This document shows positions 30,010-39,236 of a stretch of DNA of 40,807 nucleotides, piece after piece (within the stretch, counting starts at the first letter, position 1; the number at the start of each line of letters is the position of its first letter). The notes beneath the pieces are model-generated. The model worked only from the letters and a program-made list of their open reading frames with translations, had not been told where the DNA came from and did no database searches. This DNA is from Burkholderiaceae bacterium (lineage in GTDB: Bacteria > Pseudomonadota > Gammaproteobacteria > Burkholderiales > Burkholderiaceae_C): the NCBI GenBank assembly GCA_019751915.1, contig JAIEMS010000029.1, forward strand, positions 1 through 40,807. The letters run 5' to 3'. A program made the position numbers and the translations under genes.

Positions 30010-32226
30010 TCAAGCGCCGCGTGCAGCCGCCTTGACCTTCAAGCGCCATGCGTGCAACAGTGGCTCGGTGTAGCCGCTGGGCTGCTCTTTGCCCTTGAGC
30101 ACCAAATCGACCGCTGCTTTGTATGCCATCGAAGTCTCAAAGTTACCGGCCATCGGCTGGTACAGCGGGTCGCTGGCGTTTTGCCCATCCACCACTGCGG
30201 CCATGCGCTCAAACGTCTCTTTGACCTGCGCCTGTGTCACGACACCGTGGTGCAACCAGTTGGCCATGTGTTGGCTGCTGATACGCAGCGTGGCACGGTC
30301 TTCCATCAGGCCAATGTTGTGGATGTCAGGTACCTTGGAGCAGCCCACGCCCTGATCGACCCAGCGCACCACGTAGCCCAAAATGCCTTGGGCGTTGTTG
30401 TCGAGTTCTTGCTGCTTTTCAGCGTCTGTCCAGCTTGGGTTGGCACTGACCGGAATGGTCAGCAGGCCGGTCAGCAAGTCGTCGCGCAGAGCATCGGCGT
30501 TGGTTTTTTCCAGTTCGATCTGGATGTCAGAGACTTTGACTTGGTGGTAGTGCAGCGCGTGCAGCGTGGCACCTGTGGGGCTGGGCACCCAAGCGGTGTT
30601 GGCACCGGCCTTGGGGTGGGCGATTTTTTGTTCCAACATCGCGGCCATCAGGTCGGGCATGGCCCACATGCCCTTGCCGATTTGGGCTTTGCCGCGCAAA
30701 CCCATCGACAAGCCCACCAGCACATTGCTGCGTTCGTAGGCGGTAATCCAAGCGCTGGTTTTCATGTCGCCCTTGCGAATCATCGGGCCAGCTTGCATGG
30801 CGGTGTGCATCTCGTCGCCGGTACGGTCTAAAAAGCCGGTGTTGATAAAGGCCACGCGGCTGGCAGCGGCGGCAATGCAGGCCTTGAGGTTGACGCTGGT
30901 GCGGCGCTCTTCGTCCATGATGCCCAGTTTGACGGTGCTGTCGGGCAAGCCGAGCAGCTTTTCAACGCGGCCAAACAATTCGGCGGCAAAGCCGACTTCG
31001 GCTGGGCCGTGCATTTTGGGCTTGACGATGTAGACGCTGCCCTTGCGCGAGTTGCGCAGGCCATGGGCACCGTGGCCTTGCAAGTCGTGCAGGGCGATGG
31101 TGGTGGTGACCACGGCATCCATGATGCCTTCGGGGATTTCTCGGGTCGTGCCGTCGGCAGCGGTGTAGAGAATGGCTGGGTTGGTCATCAAGTGGCCGAC
31201 ATTGCGCACAAACATCAGCGAGCGGCCATGCAAACGCACCTCGCCGCTACCGCTGGGGGCGGTATAGAGGCGGTCGGCATTGAGGCCGCGCGTCAGTGCC
31301 TTGCCGCCTTTTTCAAAGGTCTCGACCAGCGTGCCCTTGAGGATGCCCAGCCAGTTGCTGTAGCCCAGCAGCTTGTCGTCGGCATCGACGGCAGCCACCG
31401 AATCTTCCAAATCCAGAATGGTCGACAGCGCCGCTTCCATCACCAAGTCGGCCACGCCTGCGGCATCGCTTTGGCCGATGGCGGTGGCGCGGTTGATGAT
31501 GATGTCGATGTGCAAGCCGTTGTGAACCACCAGCACCGCGCTAGGGGCTGCGGCCTCGCCTTGGTAGCCAGCCAATTGGGCGGCATCCTTCAGGCCGGTG
31601 GTGCTGCCGTCTTTCAGTGTCACCACCAGTTGACCGCCTTCGATGCGGTAGCCGGTCGAGTCTTGGTGCGAACCTGCCGCCAGTGGCACCGCTTGGTCGA
31701 GCACATTGCGGGCAAAGGCAATTACCTTGGCACCGCGCACGGGGTTGTAGCCCTTGCCTTTTTCTGCGCCATCGGTTTCGGGGATAGCGTCGGTGCCGTA
31801 CAGCGCGTCGTACAGGCTACCCCAACGGGCGTTGGCCGCATTGAGGGCGTAGCGGGCATTCAAAATCGGCACCACCAGTTGCGGGCCTGCTTGCGTTGCC
31901 AGCTCGTCATCGACGTTGGTGGTGGTGGCCTGTGCGCCTGCGGGTGCTGGCACAAGGTAGCCGATGGTTTCCAGAAACTTGCGGTAGCCCGCCATATCGG
32001 TAATCGGGCCGGGGTTGGCGCGGTGCCAGCCGTCGAGTTCGGTTTGCAGGCGGTCGCGTTCGGCCAGCAAAGCGATGTTCTTGGGGGCCAAATCGGCCAC
32101 GATAGCGTCAAAGCCTTGCCAGAAGGCGGCGCTGTCGATGCCCGTGCCGGGCAACACTTGGGTCTCGATGAAGCTGTGCAGAACGGTGGCTACTTGCAGG
32201 CGGTGAACGGCGGTGCGTGCGGTCAT
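30010..32226 (-). CDS. glcB: Malate synthase G
   Basis: GlcB condenses glyoxylate with acetyl-CoA to give malate (glyoxylate shunt, glycolate and C2 use). The 738-residue protein is the long monomeric G form: the N-terminal part is followed by [16 protein letters not shown], the metal-binding MDEERRTS (Glu) and [11 protein letters not shown] (Asp), then [18 protein letters not shown] with the reactive Cys and [19 protein letters not shown] with the catalytic Asp. ATG 32226 was chosen because the frame to 32289 is hydrophobic and unlike the family, and a GAGG lies upstream. No isocitrate lyase is in the window. The LysR regulator is divergent, 297 bp away. Confidence 0.96.
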   Translation of the reverse strand: MTARTAVHRLQVATVLHSFIETQVLPGTGIDSAAFWQGFDAIVADLAPKNIALLAERDRLQTELDGWHRANPGPITDMAGYRKFLETIGYLVPAPAGAQATTTNVDDELATQAGPQLVVPILNARYALNAANARWGSLYDALYGTDAIPETDGAEKGKGYNPVRGAKVIAFARNVLDQAVPLAAGSHQDSTGYRIEGGQLVVTLKDGSTTGLKDAAQLAGYQGEAAAPSAVLVVHNGLHIDIIINRATAIGQSDAAGVADLVMEAALSTILDLEDSVAAVDADDKLLGYSNWLGILKGTLVETFEKGGKALTRGLNADRLYTAPSGSGEVRLHGRSLMFVRNVGHLMTNPAILYTAADGTTREIPEGIMDAVVTTTIALHDLQGHGAHGLRNSRKGSVYIVKPKMHGPAEVGFAAELFGRVEKLLGLPDSTVKLGIMDEERRTSVNLKACIAAAASRVAFINTGFLDRTGDEMHTAMQAGPMIRKGDMKTSAWITAYERSNVLVGLSMGLRGKAQIGKGMWAMPDLMAAMLEQKIAHPKAGANTAWVPSPTGATLHALHYHQVKVSDIQIELEKTNADALRDDLLTGLLTIPVSANPSWTDAEKQQELDNNAQGILGYVVRWVDQGVGCSKVPDIHNIGLMEDRATLRISSQHMANWLHHGVVTQAQVKETFERMAAVVDGQNASDPLYQPMAGNFETSMAYKAAVDLVLKGKEQPSGYTEPLLHAWRLKVKAAARGA

Positions 32227-32523
32227 GAAAAGAACCTCGAAGGATAAAAAACAAAAAATTGCAATGCGCTTGGTGCCACTGTATTCCAATTGTTTGTTGG
32301 CATAAATAGTGCAAAAACATCAAAACCTGTGACTTTTATGCACAAATTGATCGGCCTCAGCACCACAGGCAGTCCAGCGCTGGCCGATTATGGTGGATTG
32401 GCTGTACCAGATAAGCTCCTATTTTTATAGCTACAAATTCGCACCACGCAATGGCTAACAACGTTTTTCATCTCCAAAATATCGTGGCGATGCCCACTGG
32501 GGTTATCCGCACCATCCGCACCT
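32227..32523. promoter_or_regulatory. glcB / LysR divergent intergenic region
   Basis: The 297-bp gap between divergent glcB and the LysR gene is AT-rich on the glcB side. GCATAAA (32300-32306) and TTTATGC (32335-32341) form a 7-bp inverted repeat, centre-to-centre about 35 bp, which could be LysR-type half sites. At 32413-32435 AGCTCCTATTTTTATAGCT is a fragment of the dispersed elements, nearly identical in its first 12 bases to 1234-1245. No small gene is seen. Confidence 0.4.
32413..32435. repeat. Short dispersed-element fragment
   Basis: AGCT (32414-32417) and AGCT (32430-32433) flank CCTATTTTTAT. GCTCCTATTTTT is shared exactly with 1234-1245. It is too short to call on its own; listed because it repeats. 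Confidence 0.35.
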
Positions 32524-33447
32524 ATGGACAAGCTCAAAGCATTTGAATCGTTCGTCTCCGTCGCCACGCGGGGCAGCCTGACAGCGGCTGCGCGGGCCGA
32601 AGGCGTGGCACCGGCCATCATGGGCCGTCGGCTCGATGCGCTGGAAGCCCATTTGGGTGTCAAACTGCTGGTACGCACCACCCGGCGTTTGAGCCTGACC
32701 ACCGAAGGCAGCGCATTTTTAGAGGACTGCCAGCGTCTGCTGACCGATGTTGCCAACGCCGAGGCCAGCGTCTCGGCGGGGGGGATTCAGGCCAGCGGAC
32801 ATTTGCGCATTACCGCCCCAGCCGGATTTGGCCGTCGCCACGTCGCGCCGCTGGTGCCGCGCTTTCGCGGACTGCACCCAGACGTAGCGATTTCGCTCAA
32901 CTTGAGCGACCGGGTCATTGACTTGGCTGGCGAAGGTTTTGATTGCGCCGTGCGCGTGGGCGATTTGCCCGACTCCTCGCTGGTGAGCGTTCGCATTGCC
33001 GACAACCGGCGGCTGTGCGTGGCCGCTCCCTCGTACCTGCAGCGCCGGGGGGCACCGCAGCACCCCAGCGATCTGGCTGCGCACGACTGCTTGGTGCTCT
33101 CGAGCGGTGCCTCGCAAACGCGCGGTTGGGCCTTTCGGATGCCGGTGGCCGGTGGCGGCCACGAGGTGGCGCATGTCCGCCCCGGTGGGCCACTCGATTG
33201 CTCCGACGGGCAAGTGCTGTACGACTGGTGTTTGGCCGGATATGGCATTGCTTGGCGCAGCACGTGGGAGGTGGAGGCTGAAATCGCCACCGGCCAGCTC
33301 GTGCCGGTACTAGAGCACTTTGCCGCGCCACCGAACGGGATTTATGTCGTTTTTCCACACGCCAAGCACCTACCGCTGCGGGTGCGGCTGTGGATTGATT
33401 ACCTCAAGCACAATTACAGCCAACCGGGGTTTTGGAAGGCAACTTGA
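32524..33447 (+). CDS. LysR-family transcriptional regulator
   Basis: A 307-residue LysR-type regulator. N-terminal winged helix: MDKLKAFESFVSVATRGSLT, AAARAEGVAPAIMGRRLDAL, then LGVKLLVRTTRRLSLTTEG. The C-terminal periplasmic-binding-like effector domain begins GHLRITAPAGFGRRHVAPLV and contains DFDCAVRVG-type sequence (GFDCAVRVGDL) and YGIAWRSTWEVE. The closest subgroup is the CrgA/DsdC-like set with short names for unknown effectors. Being divergent from glcB it may control it; this is inference. The start is at the standard LysR N-terminus. Confidence 0.9.
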   Translation: MDKLKAFESFVSVATRGSLTAAARAEGVAPAIMGRRLDALEAHLGVKLLVRTTRRLSLTTEGSAFLEDCQRLLTDVANAEASVSAGGIQASGHLRITAPAGFGRRHVAPLVPRFRGLHPDVAISLNLSDRVIDLAGEGFDCAVRVGDLPDSSLVSVRIADNRRLCVAAPSYLQRRGAPQHPSDLAAHDCLVLSSGASQTRGWAFRMPVAGGGHEVAHVRPGGPLDCSDGQVLYDWCLAGYGIAWRSTWEVEAEIATGQLVPVLEHFAAPPNGIYVVFPHAKHLPLRVRLWIDYLKHNYSQPGFWKAT

Positions 33448-33499
33448 TGCCAACCCTCTCCGACCCCTTTGCCCAAGGCACCACACAAGGACAGCCCCC

Positions 33500-33946
33500 A
33501 TGACCCTCGAAGCCCTCTTAGCCAGCCTGCACCTGCTGGCAATTTTGACGCTGGTGGTGTTCCTCTCCAGCCAAGCGGCGTTGTGCCGGGCCGAATGGAT
33601 GAACGCTGCCGTGGTCGAGCGGCTAGTGCGTCTGGACTTGATTTACGGCATTACCGCTGTGGTGGTGTTGGGCACCGGGCTGGCGCGGGTGTTCTGGGGC
33701 ATCAAGGGGGTATCGTGGTATGCCAGCCAGCCGTTGCTGCACACCAAAGTGACGTTGTTTGTGGCAATGGGGCTGCTGTCGGTCGCGCCGACGCTGGCCT
33801 TTCGGCGCTGGCGGCGCAGCGTGCGCAGCACCGGGGCGCTGCCCAGCGCCGCAGAAGTCGGCCAAGTGCGCCGACTCGTGATGCTGCAAGCCCATGTGCT
33901 GCCGGTGGCTGCCACGATTGCCGTGTTCTGGGCCAGAGGCTGGTAA
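33500..33946 (+). CDS. DUF2214-family membrane protein
   Basis: A 148-residue inner-membrane protein with four hydrophobic segments: MTLEALLASLHLLAILTLVV (residues 1-22), LIYGITAVVVLGTGLARVFW, TKVTLFVAMGLLSVAPTLAF and VLPVAATIAVFWARGW. The pattern (His in the first helix, GTGLARVFWGIKGVSWY, LLHTKVTLF) matches DUF2214, which has no known function. ATG 33500 fits the family start. It lies 52 bp after the LysR gene on the same strand. Confidence 0.8.
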   Translation: MTLEALLASLHLLAILTLVVFLSSQAALCRAEWMNAAVVERLVRLDLIYGITAVVVLGTGLARVFWGIKGVSWYASQPLLHTKVTLFVAMGLLSVAPTLAFRRWRRSVRSTGALPSAAEVGQVRRLVMLQAHVLPVAATIAVFWARGW

Positions 33947-33977
33947 GCCCAGCGCAACAGAGCGGCAGCAGGAGCGG

Positions 33978-34259
33978 TTATTTCTTTAAGCACTCGCTCA
34001 TGAATGCCTTGCGCTCATCGCCTTTTTTGCCCGTGGCTTCGACGTTGCAAGACTTCATTTTTTCTTGCTGAGTGGCCGGTTTGTTGCTCAGGCAGGTCTT
34101 CATAAAGGCTTTGCGCTCATCGCCTTTTTTGTCGCCGGCCTCGGCGTTGCAAGTGGTCATTTTGGTTTGCTGCTTGGTCGGCGTTTTGTCTTCGTTGGCG
34201 TGGGCAGCGCCCAGTGACAGAACAAAACCCAAAGCGGTCAAAGCAAAAAAATTTTTCAT
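33978..34259 (-). CDS. PsiF-repeat periplasmic protein
   Basis: A 93-residue exported protein: signal peptide MKNFFALTALGFVLSLGAAHA, then two PsiF repeats of about 34 residues, the first ending in AFMKTCLSNK, the second in AFMSECLKK. Each has QQxKM, CNxEA, KKGDERKAFM and a second Cys; the two cysteines per repeat may form disulfides. In E. coli psiF is phosphate-starvation inducible, but its function is unknown. ATG 34259 is fixed by a very strong AGGAG ribosome binding site and the signal peptide. TTGCGCTCATCGCCTTTTTTG-type sequence recurs at 34009 and 34111. Confidence 0.88.
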   Translation of the reverse strand: MKNFFALTALGFVLSLGAAHANEDKTPTKQQTKMTTCNAEAGDKKGDERKAFMKTCLSNKPATQQEKMKSCNVEATGKKGDERKAFMSECLKK

Positions 34260-34549
34260 AGGAGGACTCCTGAAGGAACAAAGAAGGTGAATTTTGGCCC
34301 GATTGCACCACACAATGGCCTGACTTTCTAGCGCCAATTTTCAGCATAAAAACCACTATTGCGCTGCAATTTACTTCTAAAGTGATAGCAATCAAACCAG
34401 CACATCAAAGCGCCCATTGCCTACGAGGGCATGGTTCTTCCAAAACCTCTGTTTAGCCCCCTGTTCTAAGTAGATTAACTTAAGGGTAACTACGTAATTT
34501 TGGTGGCGGGGCACTGATAGCCCCTTGCCACGGCCACGCAAAGAAAGCC
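34260..34549. other. Intergenic region between psiF-like gene and chemoreceptor
   Basis: This 290-bp gap holds no supported gene. Around 34328-34395 are degenerate pieces like the dispersed elements (CTAGCGCC, TGATAGCAAT). GGGGC (34508-34512) and GCCCC (34520-34524) form a small stem 38 bp before the chemoreceptor start. The two genes are divergent, so both promoters must be here; none was clear to me. Confidence 0.4.
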
Positions 34550-36088
34550 ATGAACCAATTCAAAATCTCTACCCGCCTGACCCTCTTGGTGGGCATTCTT
34601 TCGGCCCTGCTAGTGCTCATTGGCAGTATTGGTTTGTATGGGATGGCAAAAAACAATGAGGCACTCGATACGGTGTACAAAGATCGGGCTATTCCGCTGG
34701 CGCAGTTGGGCGAAATCCAATACCTCATGGTGCGCAACCGCCTGCTTGTTGCCAACGCATTGGTAGTGCAAACACCCGAAGCTTTCGCCCAAAATGCCCA
34801 AGAAATAGAAGGCAACATCGACAAAATTACCAAGCTGTGGGAAGCCTATATGGCAACCTACTTAACCCCAGAAGAAGCCCAAATTGCCAAGAAATTTGCC
34901 TATGCCCGAGGTCAATTTGTGCAAGAAGGGCTGCGGCCTTCGATAGCAGCGTTGCGTGCCAACAACTTTGAAACTGCCAAGCGCATTGCACTGGAAAAAA
35001 ACGTACCTTTGTTCAATCTGGCCCAAGTGCAATCGGAAGCGTTGCTCCACTTGCAGGTCGATGAAGTCAAAAAAGAGTACGACGCTGGCAACCTGCGTTT
35101 CCAGCACATCCAGATCCTCTCGATGGCCTCTATCGTGCTGGGTTTGCTGTTTGCACTGTGGTTTGGCCTGTCGCTGATGCGTGGCATTACCCGTCCATTG
35201 GGCCGTGCGGTAGAGATTGCCCAAGCCGTGGCCCAAGGCGACCTGAGACAAACCATTCACACCCACGGTAACGACGAAATATCGGCACTGATGCACGCTA
35301 TGTCGGGCATGCAAACCCAACTGGCAGCGGTAGCGAGGAATGTCCACCGAGGCTCTGAAAGTATCTCCCACACCAGTGCCGAAATTGCCCAAGGCAACCG
35401 CGACTTATCGGTGCGTACCGAAAGCCAAGCCCATGCCTTGGAGGACACCACCGCCGCAATGGAGCAACTCAGTGCCACCGTCAAACACAATGCAGACAGC
35501 GCACAGCAGGCCAATCAACTGGCCGTCAATGCCAGCAGCGTTGCCGTCCAAGGCGGCCAAGTTGTGGCCCAAGTGGTCGATACCATGAAAGGCATCAACG
35601 AGGCCTCGCGCAAAATCTCCGACATCATCGGTGTCATTGATGGCATTGCCTTTCAGACCAACATTTTGGCGCTCAATGCCGCCGTCGAAGCGGCCCGCGC
35701 GGGCGAGCAAGGCCGAGGTTTTGCCGTGGTTGCCAGCGAAGTGCGCAGTCTGGCCGGGCGCTCGGCTGAGGCAGCCAAAGAAATCAAAGCGTTGATTAAC
35801 GCCAGCGTTGATCGGGTAGAGCACGGCACTGCGCTGGTCGATCAGGCGGGCACCACCATGACCGAAGTGGTCAACAGCATTCGCCGCGCCACCGATCTGA
35901 TGGGCGAAATCAGTGCCTCCAGCCACGAGCAGGCCACTGGCGTAGCGCAAGTGGGCAACGCTGTGGCAAAAATCGACCAAGTCACGCAGCAAAACGCCGC
36001 GCTGGTCGAACAAATGGCCGGTGTTGCCAGCGGCCTTGAATCCCAAGCGCAAGACTTGGTGCAAGTGGTGGCGGTGTTCAAGTTTTAA
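34550..36088 (+). CDS. Methyl-accepting chemotaxis protein (Tar/Tsr type)
   Basis: A 512-residue chemoreceptor: TM1 (about 10-32), a four-helix-bundle-type periplasmic domain (33-185), TM2 (about 190-212, [20 protein letters not shown]), HAMP ([20 protein letters not shown]), and the cytoplasmic signalling hairpin whose tip has the invariant [20 protein letters not shown] then [20 protein letters not shown]. It would signal to CheA/CheW. The C-terminus ends VVAVFKF, without the NWETF pentapeptide that tethers CheR. The periplasmic ligand is unknown. It lies 29 bp before argS. Confidence 0.94.
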   Translation: MNQFKISTRLTLLVGILSALLVLIGSIGLYGMAKNNEALDTVYKDRAIPLAQLGEIQYLMVRNRLLVANALVVQTPEAFAQNAQEIEGNIDKITKLWEAYMATYLTPEEAQIAKKFAYARGQFVQEGLRPSIAALRANNFETAKRIALEKNVPLFNLAQVQSEALLHLQVDEVKKEYDAGNLRFQHIQILSMASIVLGLLFALWFGLSLMRGITRPLGRAVEIAQAVAQGDLRQTIHTHGNDEISALMHAMSGMQTQLAAVARNVHRGSESISHTSAEIAQGNRDLSVRTESQAHALEDTTAAMEQLSATVKHNADSAQQANQLAVNASSVAVQGGQVVAQVVDTMKGINEASRKISDIIGVIDGIAFQTNILALNAAVEAARAGEQGRGFAVVASEVRSLAGRSAEAAKEIKALINASVDRVEHGTALVDQAGTTMTEVVNSIRRATDLMGEISASSHEQATGVAQVGNAVAKIDQVTQQNAALVEQMAGVASGLESQAQDLVQVVAVFKF

Positions 36089-36117
36089 CCGACAGCCCTG
36101 CCCCGTAAAATCGGCAG

Positions 36118-37815
36118 ATGCTCTCTGCCAAACAAGAACTGCTGGCCGCCCTTGCGGTCGAGCTGGAAAAACTCTCGCCCGGTGCCGGTGTCCGCGCCGC
36201 ATTTGAATCGCCCAAAGTCGCCGCCCACGGCGACTTTGCTTGCACTGCCGCCATGCAACTGGCCAAACCCCTCAAGCTCAATCCACGGGCCTTGGGTGAA
36301 CAGCTCAAGACCGCGCTGCAAGCCACACCGGCCTTTCAGCGCTGGGTGTCGGCCATCGAAATCGCTGGGCCGGGCTTTTTGAACATTCGCCTCCAACCTG
36401 CGGCCAAACAAGCCGTGGTGCATGAAATATTGACTGCGGGCGAAAAGTTTGGCTTTCAGCCACAACGCAACGAGCGGGTGCTGGTGGAGTTTGTCTCGGC
36501 CAACCCGACTGGCCCACTGCACGTTGGGCATGGCCGCCAAGCGGCGCTGGGCGACGCGCTGTGCAATCTGTTCACCACGCAAGGCTGGAGCGTTCACCGC
36601 GAGTTTTATTACAACGATGCGGGTGTGCAAATCCAAACCCTGACCCACAGCACTCAATTGCGCGCCCAAGGCTTCAAGCCCGGCGACACCTGCTGGCCCA
36701 CTGACCCTGACAATCCGGCCAGCAAAGCGTTTTACAACGGCGACTACATCCAAGACATTGCCAACGACTTCTTAGCGAAGAAAACCGTCAAGGCCGATGA
36801 TCGCGAATTCACTGCCAGTGGCGATGTGAACGACCTCGAATCGATTCGCCAATTTGCCGTGGCCTACCTGCGCAACGAGCAAGACAAAGACTTGCAGGCC
36901 TTTAACCTCAAGTTTGATGAGTATTACCTCGAATCGAGCCTCTACACCAGTGGCCGCGTCGAGGCCACGGTCGGCAAACTCATCGCCAACGGCAAAACCT
37001 ACGAGCAAGACGGTGCCTTGTGGCTCAAATCTACTGAGTACGGCGACGACAAAGACCGCGTCATGCGCAAGCAAGACGGCAGCTACACCTACTTTGTGCC
37101 CGATGTGGCCTACCACATTGCCAAATGGGAACGTGGTTTCACCAAGGTGATTAACGTGCAAGGCACCGACCACCACGGCACCATTGCCCGTGTCCGTGCC
37201 GGTTTGCAGGCCGCTGATGTCGGCATTCCGCAGGGCTACCCCGACTATGTGCTGCACACGATGGTGCGTGTGGTCAAGGGCGGCGAAGAGGTCAAAATCA
37301 GCAAACGCGCTGGCAGCTACGTCACGCTGCGCGACCTGATCGAGTGGACGAGCAAAGATGCGGTGCGGTTTTTCTTGTTGAGCCGCAAGCCCGATACCGA
37401 ATACACCTTCGACGTTGATTTGGCCGTGGCGCAAAACAACGACAACCCGGTGTATTACGTCCAGTACGCCCACGCGCGCATCCAGTCGGTGCTGACGGCT
37501 TGGGGTGGTGATGTGGCAGGCCTCCAACAGGCCGACCTGTCGGCCCTTGAAGGCCCGCAGGCCCAAGCACTGATGCTGCAATTGGCAAAGTACCCCGAGA
37601 TGCTCACAGCCGCTGCCGCTGGCGAGGCTCCGCACGACGTGACCTTTTACCTGCGCGACTTGGCCGCCAGTTACCACAGCTACTACGATGCCGAGCGCAT
37701 TTTGGTGGATGACCAAAGCGTCAAGTGCGCTCGTCTGGCGCTGGTAGCGGCCACTGCCCAAGTGCTGCACAACGGTTTGGCCGTACTGGGGGTTTCTGCC
37801 CCTGTGCGCATGTAA
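36118..37815 (+). CDS. argS: Arginine-tRNA ligase
   Basis: ArgS charges tRNA-Arg with arginine in the cytosol. The 565-residue class I synthetase has the N-terminal Add1 domain, the HIGH motif as HVGHGRQ at residue 135, preceded by [10 protein letters not shown], the tRNA-contacting [12 protein letters not shown], the KMSKS-like motif as KISKRAG at about 393, and the C-terminal DALR anticodon-binding domain ([13 protein letters not shown] to VRM). Length and termini are normal. The ATG is 29 bp after the chemoreceptor; the SPOR-domain gene follows after 20 bp. Confidence 0.97.
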   Translation: MLSAKQELLAALAVELEKLSPGAGVRAAFESPKVAAHGDFACTAAMQLAKPLKLNPRALGEQLKTALQATPAFQRWVSAIEIAGPGFLNIRLQPAAKQAVVHEILTAGEKFGFQPQRNERVLVEFVSANPTGPLHVGHGRQAALGDALCNLFTTQGWSVHREFYYNDAGVQIQTLTHSTQLRAQGFKPGDTCWPTDPDNPASKAFYNGDYIQDIANDFLAKKTVKADDREFTASGDVNDLESIRQFAVAYLRNEQDKDLQAFNLKFDEYYLESSLYTSGRVEATVGKLIANGKTYEQDGALWLKSTEYGDDKDRVMRKQDGSYTYFVPDVAYHIAKWERGFTKVINVQGTDHHGTIARVRAGLQAADVGIPQGYPDYVLHTMVRVVKGGEEVKISKRAGSYVTLRDLIEWTSKDAVRFFLLSRKPDTEYTFDVDLAVAQNNDNPVYYVQYAHARIQSVLTAWGGDVAGLQQADLSALEGPQAQALMLQLAKYPEMLTAAAAGEAPHDVTFYLRDLAASYHSYYDAERILVDDQSVKCARLALVAATAQVLHNGLAVLGVSAPVRM

Positions 37816-37835
37816 CCTGCCTTTCTTGTATTTGT

Positions 37836-38522
37836 ATGAAAACACCACAGCGCGGCGGCACCATTCTGGGCATCATCTTGGGCATTGTTTTGGGTCTAGG
37901 TGCGGCGCTGGCCGTGGCCGTTTACGTCACCAAAGTGCCGGTGCCCTTCATGAACAAAAGTGCCATGCGCGGCACCGAGCAAGACGAGGCCGAGGCCCAA
38001 AAGAACAAAAACTGGGACCCTAACTCGCCGCTCTACGGCAAGAACCCGGCCCGTCCCGTAACGCCCCCCGATGCAGGCGTAGCAGCACCCACCGCAGAGG
38101 CCCCGGCCTCGGTACCCACAGCGCCCGCTTCGGCCCCGCGCAGCCCGGCCAGCAAACCGACCGACGCTAAAGCCGAGACAAAATCTGACCCCAAGGCCGA
38201 TAGCAAAACCGATGCGAAGGCTGACCCCAAAGCCGACCCGCTGGGCGACTTGGCAAAGAACAAATCTGCCGCATCGACCGTCGATCCGTTTGACTACTTT
38301 GTTCAGGCCGGGGCCTTCCGTAGCCAAGCCGAAGCCGAGGCCCAGCGCGCCAAGTTGGCCATGATGGGCTGGGAGTCGCGCGTCAGCGAACGCGAACAAA
38401 ATGGCCGCACCGTGTTTCGGGTGCGTGTAGGCCCGTTTGGTAAACGCGACGATGCCGGACAGTTCAAAGAAAAGCTCGACGATGCTGGCATCGAATCGAA
38501 CTTGGTGCGCGTACAGCGATGA
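37836..38522 (+). CDS. SPOR-domain membrane protein (FtsN-like)
   Basis: A 228-residue bitopic protein: one membrane segment (about 8-30, TILGIILGIVLGLGAALAVA), a periplasmic linker of about 110 residues rich in Ala, Pro, Lys and Asp with KADPKADP-type repeats, and a C-terminal SPOR domain (FDYFVQAGAFRSQAEAEA to IESNLVRVQR) that binds denuded peptidoglycan at the division septum. The architecture resembles FtsN or DedD. The linker is low-complexity and likely flexible. It lies between argS and dsbA, an arrangement seen in other Burkholderiales. ATG 37836 was chosen because it begins the short cytoplasmic tail before the membrane segment. Confidence 0.9.
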   Translation: MKTPQRGGTILGIILGIVLGLGAALAVAVYVTKVPVPFMNKSAMRGTEQDEAEAQKNKNWDPNSPLYGKNPARPVTPPDAGVAAPTAEAPASVPTAPASAPRSPASKPTDAKAETKSDPKADSKTDAKADPKADPLGDLAKNKSAASTVDPFDYFVQAGAFRSQAEAEAQRAKLAMMGWESRVSEREQNGRTVFRVRVGPFGKRDDAGQFKEKLDDAGIESNLVRVQR

Positions 38523-38577
38523 ACTTTTGGGCCGACCACTGCTCAGACCCCGTAACCCGAACAAGGAGTGCTTTTTG

Positions 38578-39225
38578 ATGAAACGCCGCGAGTTTTCTGT
38601 GTCTGTCGCCTCTGCTGCACTGGCCGCTGCTAGTGCCCTGCCCGCTCTGGCGCAAACGTCTGCCCCGAAAGAAGGCAAGGATTACACCAAGTTGAGCAAA
38701 CCCGTAGCCTCGGAGGTGCCCGCTGGCAAGGTCGAGGTAATTGAGTTCTTTTGGTACAGCTGCCCTCACTGCAACGACTTTGAGCCGACTTTTGCCGCTT
38801 GGGCCAAAGCCCCACCCAAAAACGCCGTCGTGCACCGCGTGCCTGTGGCCTTTAACGCCAGTTTTGTGCCCCAGCAAAAGCTCTACTACGCCATCGAAGG
38901 CATGGGCAAGGTCGAGGAGTTACACGCCCGGGTGTTCCGCGCTGTCCACGTCGAGCGCCAAAAGCTCTCCAAAGACGAAGATATTTTGGCTTGGATTGCC
39001 AAGCAACCGGGCGTGGATGCAGCCAAATTCAAAGAGATTTACAGCTCGTTCACGGTCTCGAACCAAGTGCGCCGTGCTTCGCAGTTGCAAGACGCATACG
39101 GCGTGGAAGGCGTGCCCTCGATGGGCGTGGCAGGGCGCTACTACACCGACGGCACCCAAGCCGGTAGCCTGCCCGGTATGTTGCAGGTAGCGACCCATTT
39201 GATTGGTTTGAGCGCCAAGGGTTAA
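38578..39225 (+). CDS. dsbA: Thiol:disulfide interchange protein DsbA
   Basis: DsbA introduces disulfides into exported proteins in the periplasm. The 215-residue protein has the active site EFFWYSCPHCNDFEP (CPHC) and the cis-proline loop GVEGVPSMGV, with the helical insertion between them. The leader MKRREFSVSVASAALAAA then ALPALA has a twin-arginine pattern, unusual for DsbA, which normally uses Sec/SRP. ATG 38578 has an AAGGAG ribosome binding site (38562-38567). It is 55 bp after the SPOR-domain gene and may be co-transcribed with argS. The next gene is convergent, 11 bp away. Confidence 0.94.
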   Translation: MKRREFSVSVASAALAAASALPALAQTSAPKEGKDYTKLSKPVASEVPAGKVEVIEFFWYSCPHCNDFEPTFAAWAKAPPKNAVVHRVPVAFNASFVPQQKLYYAIEGMGKVEELHARVFRAVHVERQKLSKDEDILAWIAKQPGVDAAKFKEIYSSFTVSNQVRRASQLQDAYGVEGVPSMGVAGRYYTDGTQAGSLPGMLQVATHLIGLSAKG

Positions 39226-39236
39226 GGCCCCGCGCT

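Noticed and set aside
31009-32247. A 412-codon plus-strand frame
   Set aside because: It is antisense to malate synthase G, whose catalytic motifs are all on the minus strand.
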